Source: Panulirus ornatus
Taxonomy: Eukaryota > Arthropoda > Malacostraca > Decapoda > Palinuridae
Direction of reading: 5' to 3'
Length of the DNA stretch: 64,000 bases
NCBI RefSeq assembly: GCF_036320965.1
Contig: NC_092279.1
Span: 17,469,241-17,533,240 of the forward strand
Position 1 is the first letter of the stretch. Every line of letters begins with the position of its first letter. This document shows, one piece after another, positions 25,718 through 37,208 of the stretch. Under the pieces are notes generated by a model. It saw only the letters and a program-made list of their open reading frames with translations, ran no database searches and was not told the origin of the DNA. The position numbers and the translations under genes were made by a program.

Positions 25718-25944
25718 TGTATGTATGGGCAGATGATTACCCTGGGTTACTGGTGTATGAATGGGCAGATGATTGCCCTGGGTTACTGGTGTATGTATGG
25801 GCAGATGAATACCCTGGGTTACTGGTGTATGTATGGGCAGATGAATACCCTGGGTTACTGGTGTATGTATGGGCAGATGAATACCCTGGGTTACTGGTGT
25901 ATGTATGGGCAGATGATTACCCTGGGTTACTGGTGCATGTATGG
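25718..25944 (+). repeat. 36-bp minisatellite, six full copies
   Basis: Units start at 25718, 25754, 25790, 25826, 25862 and 25898, with a partial copy at 25934. The core is TATGTATGGGCAGATGA. The units are nearly identical, and the 36-bp period keeps frames open as 12-residue repeats on both strands. There is no other sign of coding. Confidence 0.95.
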
Positions 25945-26149
25945 TTAGGCTTTTGAAAGGTCCACGTTCGAGAGTGAGTTGGCCAATAGTGACCACATGG
26001 TGTGGGACTCGCATGACACACTCCTTACCTTTGGTGTCGGCAGGTAAACAAGGTACAGTGCGCCCGAGCCTGTAGCCAGGGGAAGAACCCCCCACATTTC
26101 CCTACCCCGTGTGTTTGATTAAGTGTCCTCGCGTGAGCATCACCCCCGC

Positions 26150-26455
26150 CCCCATGCGTGTTGGCAAGTGTCTCCTCCTGCCCCGTGCGTGTGGGCCAGA
26201 TGTCCCCTCAGCCACTTACATGTGTCCAAAATGTACCCTGCCCCGTGCCGTAAGTGTGACCAGGTGTGTCCCTGCTGCCCCGTGTGTGTGGCCAGGTGTT
26301 ATCCCTGCCCTGTATATAGTAGTAGACGAAACCCCCCTCCTCCCTCTACTGCCCCGTCCGCGTTAAGAGGACCCCTTCCCCCTTTCCCTGCCCCGTGCGT
26401 GTGAGAAGGTGAAGCCTCTCCTCCCCTGCCCCGTGCGTGTGGGGGCAGGTGTATG
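26150..26455 (+). repeat. Diverged GC-rich minisatellite with core CTGCCCCGTGCGTGTG
   Basis: The core recurs near 26178, 26239, 26276, 26390 and 26427 with variable spacers of about 35-60 bp. The last copies abut the CpG-rich block at 26455-26616. Confidence 0.7.
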
Positions 26456-26616
26456 GCAGGACGCGGGAGATGAGAGCGGCGCCAGTCAGTCGGCCCCGAG
26501 ACCGGTTTTGGTTGCCAGATGGACACCCGCCGCGCTTTTTGCTCCCTCCCGCCCCGGTATCGCTCCGTCGCGGCCCCTGGCGGTGCCACCCAGGGGCACG
26601 GGGCGGGGTGTGGAGG
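26455..26616 (+). promoter_or_regulatory. CpG-rich promoter or first-exon candidate
   Basis: This 160-bp block is far richer in CG dinucleotides than its surroundings. It contains GTCAGTCGG at about 26486-26494, which includes the arthropod initiator consensus TCAGT, and it ends in a donor-like GGAGG|gtaaga at 26616/26617. It would suit a non-coding first exon for the plus-strand gene, with the next exon at 41,519. It also directly follows a GC-rich minisatellite, which could explain the composition instead. No TATA box is seen. Confidence 0.22.
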
Positions 26617-26979
26617 GTAAGATCCACTGGAAATGGCGGGGTTCTTTAACTGAGGTTAGTGGTCTGGTGTGGGCCGCGGGAACTGTGGCAGTAGTCGTGG
26701 GGAGGAGGGTATGGGTTACATGGTATTGTGTGGGCGTATGAGTGTGTGGGTGTGTTAAGTAGATGTTGGGTATGGGCGCGGTAGAATTGGTTGATAGTGT
26801 GTAGGCGTTGTACGCTTTGTGGTAAAATATGGACGTTCTAGAGTTTAGGTAGCCTTGTATTAATGTGCCATATCTTGTATTTGTATACACACCCACCCAC
26901 ACCCCAGGCTAAACCAAATGCGTATTTATCGTAAGCGCTCTGAGGGCAGGATGAACACCAAGGCTGGTTGCGGGCCGAC

Positions 26980-27054
26980 TACAGCGCCCGGGATTCGAGC
27001 CTGGGTGAGTCCGTGCGCGAATCATGGTCAGCAGCGCTAACCACTATCTTGTAT
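26980..27054 (-). mobile_element. tRNA-like head of a SINE
   Basis: On the minus strand, GATAGTGGTTAGCGCTGC resembles a Pol III A box and D arm. About 35 nt further, GGCTCGAATCCCGGG resembles a B box (consensus GGTTCGANNCC, one mismatch). The spacing fits a tRNA, but no good acceptor or anticodon stem can be formed, so this is a tRNA-derived repeat and not a functional tRNA gene. The 3' body of the SINE is not defined. Confidence 0.5.
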
Positions 27055-28675
27055 CTGTACACAGTTGAGGTCTATCTTGTGTATAAACGTGGTTGTTGGT
27101 GGTGTATATACCTGGTGGGTAAGGTAGAGATGAGGACTCTGTTTTCGTAGTGAGTACGTGTGGACGCGGTCGTGGATATGTTAACCTAGTTATGCGTGGA
27201 TCGCTAGAGGGCTGCGGGAGTGCTGGCAGCTGTGGGATTGGTGGAGACTGTGGGCGCCCTTGAATGGTGTGGGCTGTGGAAGCGGTGTGGGCTGTGGAAG
27301 CGGTGTGGGCGTGTGTGGCCGATAATGGCCCCAGTACAGGAGGCCGCTGTAGATAAAATTGATGATGATATTGTTGCAGGTACGTCTGCTGTTCCCGCCA
27401 ACCTGCTCAGCCTCAGCTGATCCACGTCGTCATTATTTCCAGTATGATCCACCAGATTGTTTGGTGGTGTGTGTGTGTGTGATGGCAGGTAGCCAGGGCG
27501 GGCCAGTCAGCCGTGACCACCGCCACGGTCAAGGACGTGGCGGTGGTCGCATGGCTCCTCCATTGACATACGCATCCTCAGCTGGGTGGTGTCCCCGCGC
27601 GACCCATGCGTTGTCCTTGTCCTTCCACGCTACGCTGCCTCTGCCCCCGTCACACCTGTTCTTGCTGTCTCCACGCCAGGCCCTCGCCTTCCCTGGCGTT
27701 GCCTCCACTTCCATACATGGGTAACACCCTCGACGCCAGGAACTAAGTACAAAAAAATTGTGCGTTGTGTTGATGTACCTGATCGATCGTCCCAATTTTA
27801 ACAAGAGATGCGAAGGTTTAGGGAACGCCACGGGGGGAGCACAGCATGATGGATCAGTTCGTGTTATAGCCCCAGGCCCCAGACGAGATGAAGGAATTCC
27901 AAATCTACGTTCGGTCTTATTAACCTTAGGGGACTCGAGGCGTCCATGTTAGGTTGGTGGCCCCATTGACTCCTGCCGACTCGTGGTTCTCTCTAACCCG
28001 GTTACGTAGGCCTACGGGCGGCGGACTCCAACAGCCCGACTGAGCGAAGGGGCATCACGGTAACGTTGTCCAAGACAAGAGCTGTTGGGGTTGAAGACTT
28101 CCTTACCCATCGTAAGCCAAGCACGAAGCAATGTGTGTACTGTACTTCTCGTATCACAGTAAAACTTATGCACCAGTAAACCTGTTGTTGTAAGAGACCA
28201 GGTAGAGGCCAACACCCCCTCGAGACCAGTGTCAGGTAAGGTGAGGGATGCATGATTAAAGATCCCAGCGATTCCTTTGCCGTTCCGAGATCTTCATCAG
28301 TGGCTAATTTTCTCATGTCACTGCATCACAGAAGAGCTCAGTACTGGCATGGCAGGTCACACAAACCAGGTAATAACATTCACAAGGGAAAAACTAAATG
28401 CAGTTCCCGTTCATGTGATCTGTATCGCGACTTGCCTCATATGATACAGCATTGTGTCTCTGTGTACACGTGAAGGACCTTTAGCCTCGAGACAATAGCG
28501 AGCGTAGGAAACAAAACACAACCTCTCTCCGAGAATAGACACGTCTGCCGGTGTGCCTGACTTTGGTACGAGTAGTGGGGTTGCCTTCGGGGCCTGTCTG
28601 CAAGTCCGCCAGAACCTGGCTGATCACGTGCACTCTGCTAGCCTATCCCTTTCTCTCTTGAACCGCGTCGACTGG

Positions 28676-28711
<36 letters not shown>
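28676..28711 (+). repeat. (GT)n microsatellite
   Basis: A pure GT run. Confidence 0.96.
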
Positions 28712-28712
<1 letters not shown>

Positions 28713-29070
28713 GCTTGTGCTAGGTACGAGTTCACTAGTGTGGAACCTCCTGACTGTGTGTTCTATATACTTCTTGACATCCCTGATCTCCACAGTGGTT
28801 TGTTTTATACATTCATGGTTCCTTCTTTTTTTCTCACCGTTAGATCCCCCGTAGGCTCAGGACCAGGTCGTCCAGTAGTGTTCAAGTGTATGTTTTGATA
28901 CGTGTCGCGTCTCCATTGCCCCAAGTTAGGGGGAGGATTGTGATGTATCCCTACCTGCTTCGCTCACACACTCGCATCCACATTCCCCTGTGCCACAGTT
29001 ACTGTGGTCTTGCTTTGTAATTGCATCCACGGACCAGTTGTTCATCTGCTTTCTCACGCCTAGTCTGCGT

Positions 29071-29097
29071 ACACACACACACACACACACACACACG
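29071..29097 (+). repeat. (CA)n microsatellite
   Basis: A CA run about 240 bp upstream of the 28-bp minisatellite. Confidence 0.95.
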
Positions 29098-29334
29098 CAC
29101 TACTTTTACTTCTCTCCAGTCGCCATCACGTGCCCACACTTACTCTCCCACACCTGTGCTCATATCCAGCCCCACATTCGCCCACACATACCAGCACCTG
29201 ATGTTTGCACGCTCAGGTCCATCAGTCAGGTCAACGCACGCCCATCAGGTCAGCGACCACGGTCACCGAAGCCCAGGAGGTCCTCCAAGGAGACAAGTCT
29301 TGGGACGACCACCATCATTTGTACTGCCGCTGCT

Positions 29335-30686
29335 CCCATCACCACCTGTAGCTCCCACAGCCACCATCACCACCTGTAGCTCCCACTGCCACCATCACCA
29401 CCTGTAGCTCCCACAGCCACCATCACCACCTGTAGCTCCCACAGCCACCATCACCACCTGTAGCTCCCACTGCCACCATCACCACCCGTACTTACCCCTG
29501 CCACTGTCACCACCTGTAGCTCCCACTGCCACCATTACCACCTTTACCTCCTACTGCCACCATCACCACCTATACCTCCCACTGCCACCATCACCACCTT
29601 TACCTCCCACTGCCACCATTACCGCCTTTACCTCCCACTGCCACCATCACCACCTTTACCTCCCACTGCCACCATTACCGCCTTTACCTCCCACTGCCAC
29701 CAGCACCACCTTTACCTCCCACTGCCACCATCACCACCTTTACCTCCCACTGCCACCATCACCACCTTTACCTCCCACTGCCACCATTACCACCTTTACC
29801 TCCCACTGCCACCATCACCACCTGTAGCTCCCACTGCCACCATCACCACCTGTAGCTCCCACTGCCACCATCACCACCTGTAGCTCCCACTGCCACCATT
29901 ACCACCTGTAGCTCCCACAGCCACCATCACCACCTGTAGCTCCCACAGCCACCTTCACCACCTTTACCTCCCACTGCCACCATCACCACCTTTACCTCCC
30001 ACTGCCACCATCACCACCTGTAGCTCCCACTGCCACCATCACCACCTGTAGCTCCCACTGCCACCATTACCACCTGTAGCTCCCACAGCCACCATCACCA
30101 CCTGTAGCTCCCACAGCCACCTTCACCACCTTTACCTCCCACTGCCACCATCACCACCTTTACCTCCCACTGCCACCATCACCACCTTTACCTCCCACTG
30201 CCACCATCACCACCTTTACCTCCCACTGCCACCATTACCGCCTTTACCTCCCACTGCCACCTTCACTACCTTTACCTCCCACTGCCACCATCACCACCTT
30301 TACCTCCCACTGCCACCATTACCGCCTTTACCTCCCACTGCCACCAGCACCACCTTTACCTCCCACTGCCACCATCACCACCTTTACCTCCCACTGCCAC
30401 CATTACCACCTGTAGCTCCCACTGCCACCATCACCACCTGTAGCTCCCACAGCCACCTTCACCACCTTTACCTCCCACTGCCACCATCACCACCTGTAGC
30501 TCCCACTGCCACCTTCACTACCTTTACCTCCCACTGCCACCTTCACCACCTTTATCTCCCAGTGCCACCATCACCACCTTTACCTCCCGCTGCCACCATC
30601 ACCACCTTTACCTCCCACTGCCACCATTACCACCTTTACCTCCCACTGCCACCTTCACCACCTTTACCTCCCACTGCCACCATCAC
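29335..30686 (+). repeat. 28-bp minisatellite array, about 48 copies
   Basis: The unit begins CACCTTTACCTCCCACTGCC and ends ACCATCAC. Two main variants alternate (CTTTACC and CTGTAGC). Variant patterns recur at exact multiples of 28: a six-unit block near 29900 recurs 168 bp later near 30068, and a CAGCACC variant at 29701 recurs 644 bp later at 30345. Open frames across it are by-products, since 28 is not a multiple of three. Confidence 0.93.
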
Positions 30687-33034
30687 TGTCACCAGCAGTA
30701 GAATCCCTACTGTCACTACCATTGTCTTTACTACCGCTATAGCCACTGGGTGTCACCACCACATGCAGCCCCAGCCCGGAGGTGGGTGTGAATAGGTGTT
30801 GTGACGCCCTTGATCCGTGAGGCTGTCGCTGTTGGCAGTGATCGCTGGCAGTTGTTTTGGAAGGCTACTGGAAGACAACAGTCCTGGCGACTGACGCAGC
30901 CGCCACAGCTTCCCCTCATCGGGTTCCGCTTCTGGACAGCTACAGAGTTCGTGCTTCAGCACACCCAGGGGGCTCCTCGTTACGTGTGCTGTCCCTCTGG
31001 GTTGTGTTGGTGGTTACGTATGTTGACACCTTGAGCACGACATGAAGACCTTTGCGTGAAATGGCCTGGCCTTTTTTATCCTGTCCCTTTAGGGTTAGGC
31101 GAGAGAGGCCATAGGTCGTCCCGTCGTGCACAAGGGTTAAGAAAAAAAAAAAAGAATGTTTCGTGGACACATTACCTCGTTTAGTATTTCCTTCGTGTGA
31201 AGTATGTCCGAGGGACGTGGATTCCTTAACTTGTTTGGTTTTGTCGCATTCTTTCGGGACCAAGAAAAAAAATGTTTTCATGTCCTCTTGTATCTCTGGA
31301 ACTACCGGTCTGAGGTTTAAGAGGCACCTGCCTGGGTCGTTTACACAGTCTTTTATCGTTTAGTTTAATTGTTCTGGCGAAGTGCTGCGTCTGTGGTGGC
31401 TTTGAGATTAATACAATGGCCAAGTGTGTTCTGCCTCGGTCACTAATACGTCCACAGTTTTGTCCGAGGAAGTCTCGGTCGTCTGTATGATACAAGTCGA
31501 TCTGTAACCTACAACCCAGCTCTCCCACGTGTCTTGCCTAGTCTGCCACGCCTGTGTAGGATGTGCACCATCTCTCTGTAGACGTTGTCGAAGGAACGTC
31601 ACCAAAACTGGGTTATTTGGACGGTGTTAGATTGATGCTGGTCGCAAGGCAAACTCAACAGGAGTCTGGCAAAAAAGAAAATCTTTTTTTTTTTTGTCTC
31701 GATAGAGCCAGGGTTCACTCGCCTCTTGAAGGCTATGGAACACATCACAATCCAGGAAAATGCCTGGCCTGGCTTTAATAACCCAGGACTCCTGGTACCG
31801 GTTGGAACTTAGCCTGTGACCCGGGTCGGTCGGGGCGTTATCCCTTTGTTTCGACATGATTTACGGGTTTTTTTTGATGCGCGTGATACAATGGAAGACC
31901 TCTCGTGTTCCAGTGCTTTGAGATCTCGTCCTTCTTTCCAGTGGACTTCTTTAACAACGCTCCGTTTCAGCGGTGATTATTTGTCAGACGTTTAACATGG
32001 TTTCCCAATTCATTTATCTGTCTACGGTTGCTTGTCGCGCTTTTGGCTTCAAATGAACTGCGTGTGCGCGCTTGTGTATGTGTGTGTGTGTGTGTGTGTT
32101 GTGTTTGTGTTTACTCGTCCTATACCCCCACCCCCCATTATATGTAAACAAGCATTGCGAGACTAGAATTACACAAATAATAGCTGCATGATGAGCTACA
32201 AGTGGGATGAACAGTCCCGATGTCCCTTGTTATTATCACGGGACACTGTGGACGTGTCTTTAGCACGTGGTGAGAGGTCAGCTGGTGGTGGTGGTGGGTG
32301 GGAAGGACCCACGTGGTCTGCAAGCAGGAGAGGTTTGACCTGTGACCTGATACCTGGGAATCGGGTCTTTTAAGCCTGGGCAGCTCAGGTGACACTCTCG
32401 GACATACCTCCCGCCCTGGCAACGCCGTCATTCACTCTTCTCAGAAATGACGTATTTCGTTAGTGACAGTAGTTCACTACTGTGGAACGGATTTCGTAAT
32501 GTTAACGCAAAAGATATGTGACTATAAACGTCATTTGTGTGATGAAGTGTTTTGCTATTAATCAAATAAGTGGAGAGAAAATGTGCAAAGCACCAGTCTG
32601 CTCCCGGAATGATTAGGGGAGTATAAGACCTGACGTGGCAATAATCTAGTGTGGGTAGGTACAGCTTCCTGGGTCTTGTGTCAGAGGACGAAGGTGAACA
32701 ACAGTGATACCTCGTCCAGTGTCTCCCTGGGTGTGCCCTACACTCGACATTACCTGTCGAAGGTGCGCCCTAACCAAGGGGCGGCTCATCCACTCAGTGC
32801 GAAAATAGTGGACGAGTGTGTGTATGTGTCCGGGTAGGGGATGGTGTATGGTGCCAGAGGTGTGGGGTGAGGCTGGACCTGACCGGCGGGCGCGGAGGTG
32901 TGTCAGGTGATGGCATTTCCGAGGACTGGCCGGGTTTGTGGGTGACTTTCCAGATCTGCGCCTCCCTCGCCACCCGCCGCCGCACCCTCAGCTAGGCCAG
33001 GCCCCGCTGCATGTATGTACTCGTTCCAGTAATG

Positions 33035-33037
<3 letters not shown>

Positions 33038-33119
<82 letters not shown>
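33038..33119 (+). repeat. (CT)n microsatellite
   Basis: About 40 pure CT units. Confidence 0.97.
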
Positions 33120-33124
<5 letters not shown>

Positions 33125-33336
33125 GACTCCCCTGCGACGTCTGTTTGAACATTACTTGTTTATCCTTATCTTTATACTCAAGAATTTAAGTGTGTGACTT
33201 ACTGGTTGATGAATGTGTCTTCTGACTACCTGCACGTTAGTGCCTCGTACAGTCTCGCAACCTGTAGTTCACCTGAATGTTATCTGTTTCTGGTCTCGGT
33301 TGTTCAGTAATCATTACACTGACCTAATGACACAGT

Positions 33337-33340
<4 letters not shown>

Positions 33341-33368
<28 letters not shown>
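33341..33368 (+). repeat. (CA)n microsatellite
   Basis: A pure CA run. Confidence 0.96.
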
Positions 33369-33370
<2 letters not shown>

Positions 33371-33990
33371 CGTTCATTCTGTATTTGTATTTACTTTAGA
33401 TTTTTTTCAGTGCTTCTGAAAATAGAATGGCGGTGTATTTTTTTTTTCCAGTACGTATTATCTCATGTCGTCGGCATTCCTCCGGATAATTAAACAGAGT
33501 TTCGCATGACGAGGCGATCTTCGCCCGGCCTGCGGCAGCGCTTGCTTGCTTGCGGTTACTGTAGTTGTTCACTGGCGCGTTCCCGAGCGCTGCTCTTGTC
33601 GGAGCTCTCAGGTGTTGTATGACTGAGGCGTGTACTCTGGCTTAAGCTGGGCGTCCGTCGTGTTGTCGTGCTGCCAGCCGTTCTGGCACTTGTTGAATCT
33701 CTCCCTCACTGCTGGCGTGTGCGCTCCTTCCACTCCGACGGGAACATGGGTGATCGGCTTAGGTGGAAGAGTGTCTCGCATCAGGCGCAGGGTCTAGCGC
33801 CGCAACGGGGTTGGTTTTTACGAGCGAGAAACGTTCAGACTCTGTGATTCAACAGATGGGAGACGTGAGACATTCATTGTTCTATACACATGCACAAAGG
33901 TTCTGTTAGGATTTCTCCCAAGCATAGATATACCAGTCATGGAAGAAAGAAAAGGCTAGATTCTTGAGAATGTTAGCTGTACCTAGGAGT

Positions 33991-34026
<36 letters not shown>
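33991..34026 (+). repeat. (GT)n microsatellite
   Basis: A pure GT run. Confidence 0.96.
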
Positions 34027-34027
<1 letters not shown>

Positions 34028-34378
34028 CTAGGGCCCCTACCAGCCAGGGAACCTGCTCAATACAAAAACAACAACAATCCACCAGAGGCATTATACAAAG
34101 GTCCCGAGGACGGAGACCTGTCGTTGCTGCCGGCGTGTGGGAGTGGCCGTAAGGCAGCTGCTTAGTGCATTCTGGAGGAAACCAGACAGTTTCCTCCAGC
34201 ACATACCTGACGGTCGTGCAGGGAGCAGCGTCTCTGGCCTCGAGTCTTTTGCAGCAAACGAAGTGATAAGCGAGGAAGCAACGCAGCAGTCCCGGCTGTG
34301 TGGGGCTTGAGACGTGCTTACTTGACGAAGGTAAAGGGAACCACTTGCAGATTCCCCTTCCCCCAACGTTTTTTTTTT

Positions 34379-34562
34379 TTTTAGGGTAAGTTAGTTTGTT
34401 TAGGCTCGAGTACAAACCTAACCTAGCTTAACCTAACTCATCCTAACCTAACCTAAGTCATCCTAACCTAAGCTAACCTTAACTCATCCTAACCTAAGCT
34501 AACCTAACTTAACCTAACTCATCCTAACCTAAGCTAACCTTACCTAACTCATCCTAACCTAG
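34379..34562 (+). repeat. Interstitial telomere-like CCTAA/TTAGG repeat array
   Basis: From 34414 the sequence is dominated by CCTAACCTAA blocks separated by CTCAT and GCTAA spacers, giving a loose unit of about 26-36 bp. Just to the left (34379-34404) the reverse motif occurs (TTAGGGTAAG, TTTAGG), so the two orientations face each other. TTAGG is the usual arthropod telomere repeat; here it is degenerate and internal. Confidence 0.8.
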
Positions 34563-35204
34563 CCTTCATATTTTCAGGGAAGGGATATCCTCATGTGATC
34601 AAAAAGAAGGAGAATGATCGTGAGTTGTGCAATAGTAAAAGCAGCAAAGTGTTGATGTCAATGAGTTTATATCTTTTATGTACGTATGTTTTGTCAGCTT
34701 CCAGACTTGAATCAGCAATTGTCTACGTAGCCTAGGAAATTGTTTTACTTTAATGTTTCTTATTTTACTCAGAAATCATTCTCCCATTTCGATGTTTTGT
34801 TTAGAATATGTAATTTCCTCGGAACGGAGCTAGAGCCACAGAAAGTGCCTAAAAGTTTTAAGCTATATCTGAGAATTTATGAGCAGCATTGCAACGATGT
34901 TATTAACTGTTTTCCCGTGTGTACTGTGACACGGTCGATGATATGAGGTCAGCCATCCTGAACCAGAACACACCAGCAGGGCTGTAGACCTGACTGACGG
35001 TGGATCACTGAGGTCCTGACGTTTATCAAGTAGGGAGGAATGTCCGCTGGTCACTGGGGACACCCAGCTTCGACTGTCTGAACTAATGACTCTCTAGGCT
35101 GGTAATCTGAGGTTCCTTTTTATGTGATAAGAATCTCGGAGGCACATTATCGGCATGATGACAGTAGCTTGGGGACTTCTCATGGAATGTGTTCGACTGG
35201 AGTC

Positions 35205-35490
35205 GCCAGTTTCTTGGATTTGGTTTACAGTAAAAGACCAGTGACCGTGGCTCGGTGATTGTGGTCTCAGGGTTCCCCAAGACGTTTCTGGTAGGATCCC
35301 TTGAATGTGATTGACTCATCCAGGTGCCCATGGTTCACCAGGAAGGCCTAGTAACTTGTGGCTTGATGACTGAGGCCTCCAGGTTCACCAGGACGCTCCA
35401 GTAGGGTCGACTGACGCCGTGATTTAATCATCCAGGTGTCCAGGTTCACCAGGAAGGCCTAGTGACTGTGGCCTGATGATTGAGGTCATG
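35205..35490 (+). repeat. Diverged tandem repeat of about 60-70 bp
   Basis: The segment GGTTCACCAGGAAGGCCTAG occurs at about 35333 and 35444. Partially similar units with CAGGTTCACCAGGACG and GGCTCGGTGATTGTGG lie between and before them. Confidence 0.65.
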
Positions 35491-37137
35491 GTGTGAACCC
35501 CAGAAGTGTAGTGGCTCGGGGCGGCTCGGCCTCCTGCCTTCACCGAGGCGTCTGCCCCAGCGTTGTTAGGTTCCTCCTTTCAGACCGTCTTGTCTCAGTT
35601 TCTTGCTCTACGCCTGTGTCTCTTTGTCTTGTTTCTGCTGGTGAGTCTGTCTCGGTGACTTGCGACTGCTGGTGCGTGTCTGTCTTGCGTCTTCTGGTAC
35701 GTTTGTCTCTTTGTCTTGCGTCTTTCATCGCCTGCAGATACGTCTCAACCCTCCAGCATCTGCTGATCTTTCGGTAATCCATCTGAAGTGTGATTTTGAC
35801 ATCAGCGCCCTCCGAATGTATGTAATCAAGTGCATTAACTCGCACCAACCCTGCTGTGCCTTAGCTTCTCACTGTCTCCATCATGTTAACCAACATGAAC
35901 GTGATTAAGGAGTGTCCATCCGCCCGCTCGCCCCTTCGTCTGTGATGGAAATGTCAGAATCTGATGGTTGAAATAGCCTTCCCATGAACTTTGTGTGAGT
36001 TTTATGAAAAGCTTTTTAAAAAGTTAAGATCGTGCTCTTTATGTGTGGTTGTGAAACCGTGTGAGTGTGGTGCAAAACGTGAAGTGTGTCAGTCACGTGG
36101 TGGGCGTGGGACTCAGCCTGCAAGACGCGTTTTGAGTCTGTGAATGCCTTTTTTATATAGTCTTTCTTAGAGGAAAAAAAAAGCATTCTATGGTCAAGAA
36201 AAAAAAATCCTCGAATTCTAATTGTTCTGTGACGGCGTTAGTCGGTTTTACACTGTAATGACCATCTTAAACTGACTCACTCCTAACAGATCTTTAACTC
36301 AAGACTACGATGAGTTAGCGTATCGAGTACGACTTAACGTGGTAAGCACGGTGATTGAATCCTCTTTATATTTGTGGCCTAACCCCTTAAACACGATGAA
36401 GCTTTTAGATTGCATTAACGACCCCTGATGCTTCTTGTTAAGCAGAGAAACTGCTGTGTATTAACTACTGGAGGACCATAATTACCTTGCGAGTACGATT
36501 CTACCAGTTAGGATGATTGTATCCTTCGAGTTAAGTGATTCATCCCCGTAAGTGCGAAGGAAAAAGGGGGAAAATATTGATAACTCGTAAGATAAGATAC
36601 ACTCCACGAACCTCCTTCCGTGTATTGATGAGATCATTTGAGGACGATGTGTTTTTGGACTAGATATTTTGGGCGAAGATAAACAGGATCGCTATGTCCT
36701 TTTAAGGATGTTTGCGACAGTAGAGGAGGTAGGGATACATAAAGAGAGCTTTGCGTGGGAGGAGTAGGAGGTCAAACATACGACTCAGGAGGAATTGTAC
36801 TGTAGACTCTTGTCTACAACCACGGTGGCGAATACACGTCAAGGGAGCGATTGTTTATGATAGTGAATTCATTAACAAGACCACAATCTTCCGTCTGATT
36901 TCCCGAGTCTGGTTTTTACTCTTGGACCCTCGGGTTGTGACGCCTTTTTTTATATAGTCTCACATTGTGAGCCTTCGCGCGTCCCGCCGACTTGATTTTT
37001 CACACTTCGCGTCTCGTTTTCAAAAGAGTGAATACCTAATGGGTACTATTCAGACCAGCCAGGGCGTCGTGGTTACGTAGGCCTCCTATAGCCTGATGGT
37101 GCAATGGAAGATCACGGCAGCATACCCGAAGACGGAA

Positions 37138-37205
<68 letters not shown>
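37138..37205 (+). repeat. (AT)n microsatellite
   Basis: A pure AT run. Confidence 0.97.

Positions 37206-37208
<3 letters not shown>

Larger units (their letters stand above)
22316..29330. other. Non-coding stretch with minisatellites, the SINE head and the promoter-like block
   Basis: No open frame here shows family motifs. Long frames at 25.7 kb and 26.1-26.9 kb follow tandem repeats or GC-rich composition. Confidence 0.5.

Noticed and set aside
27985..28050. GTAGGCCTACGGGCGGCGGACTCC resembling GGGCCTACGGGCCTCGACCTCC at 7660
   Set aside because: The shared stretch is short and the flanks do not align; possibly fragments of one repeat but not demonstrable here.
29021..29407. Open frames of about 130 codons rich in His/Ser/Pro entering the 28-bp array
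   Set aside because: They follow CA and CACC-type tandem repeats, and a 28-bp unit cannot keep a coding frame.
25718..30686. Direct repeats that might suggest a CRISPR array
   Set aside because: Units are strictly tandem without unique spacers, in a eukaryotic genome.
33906..34415. 169-codon minus-strand frame
   Set aside because: It crosses a GT/CA microsatellite and a poly-T run and has no recognisable motif.
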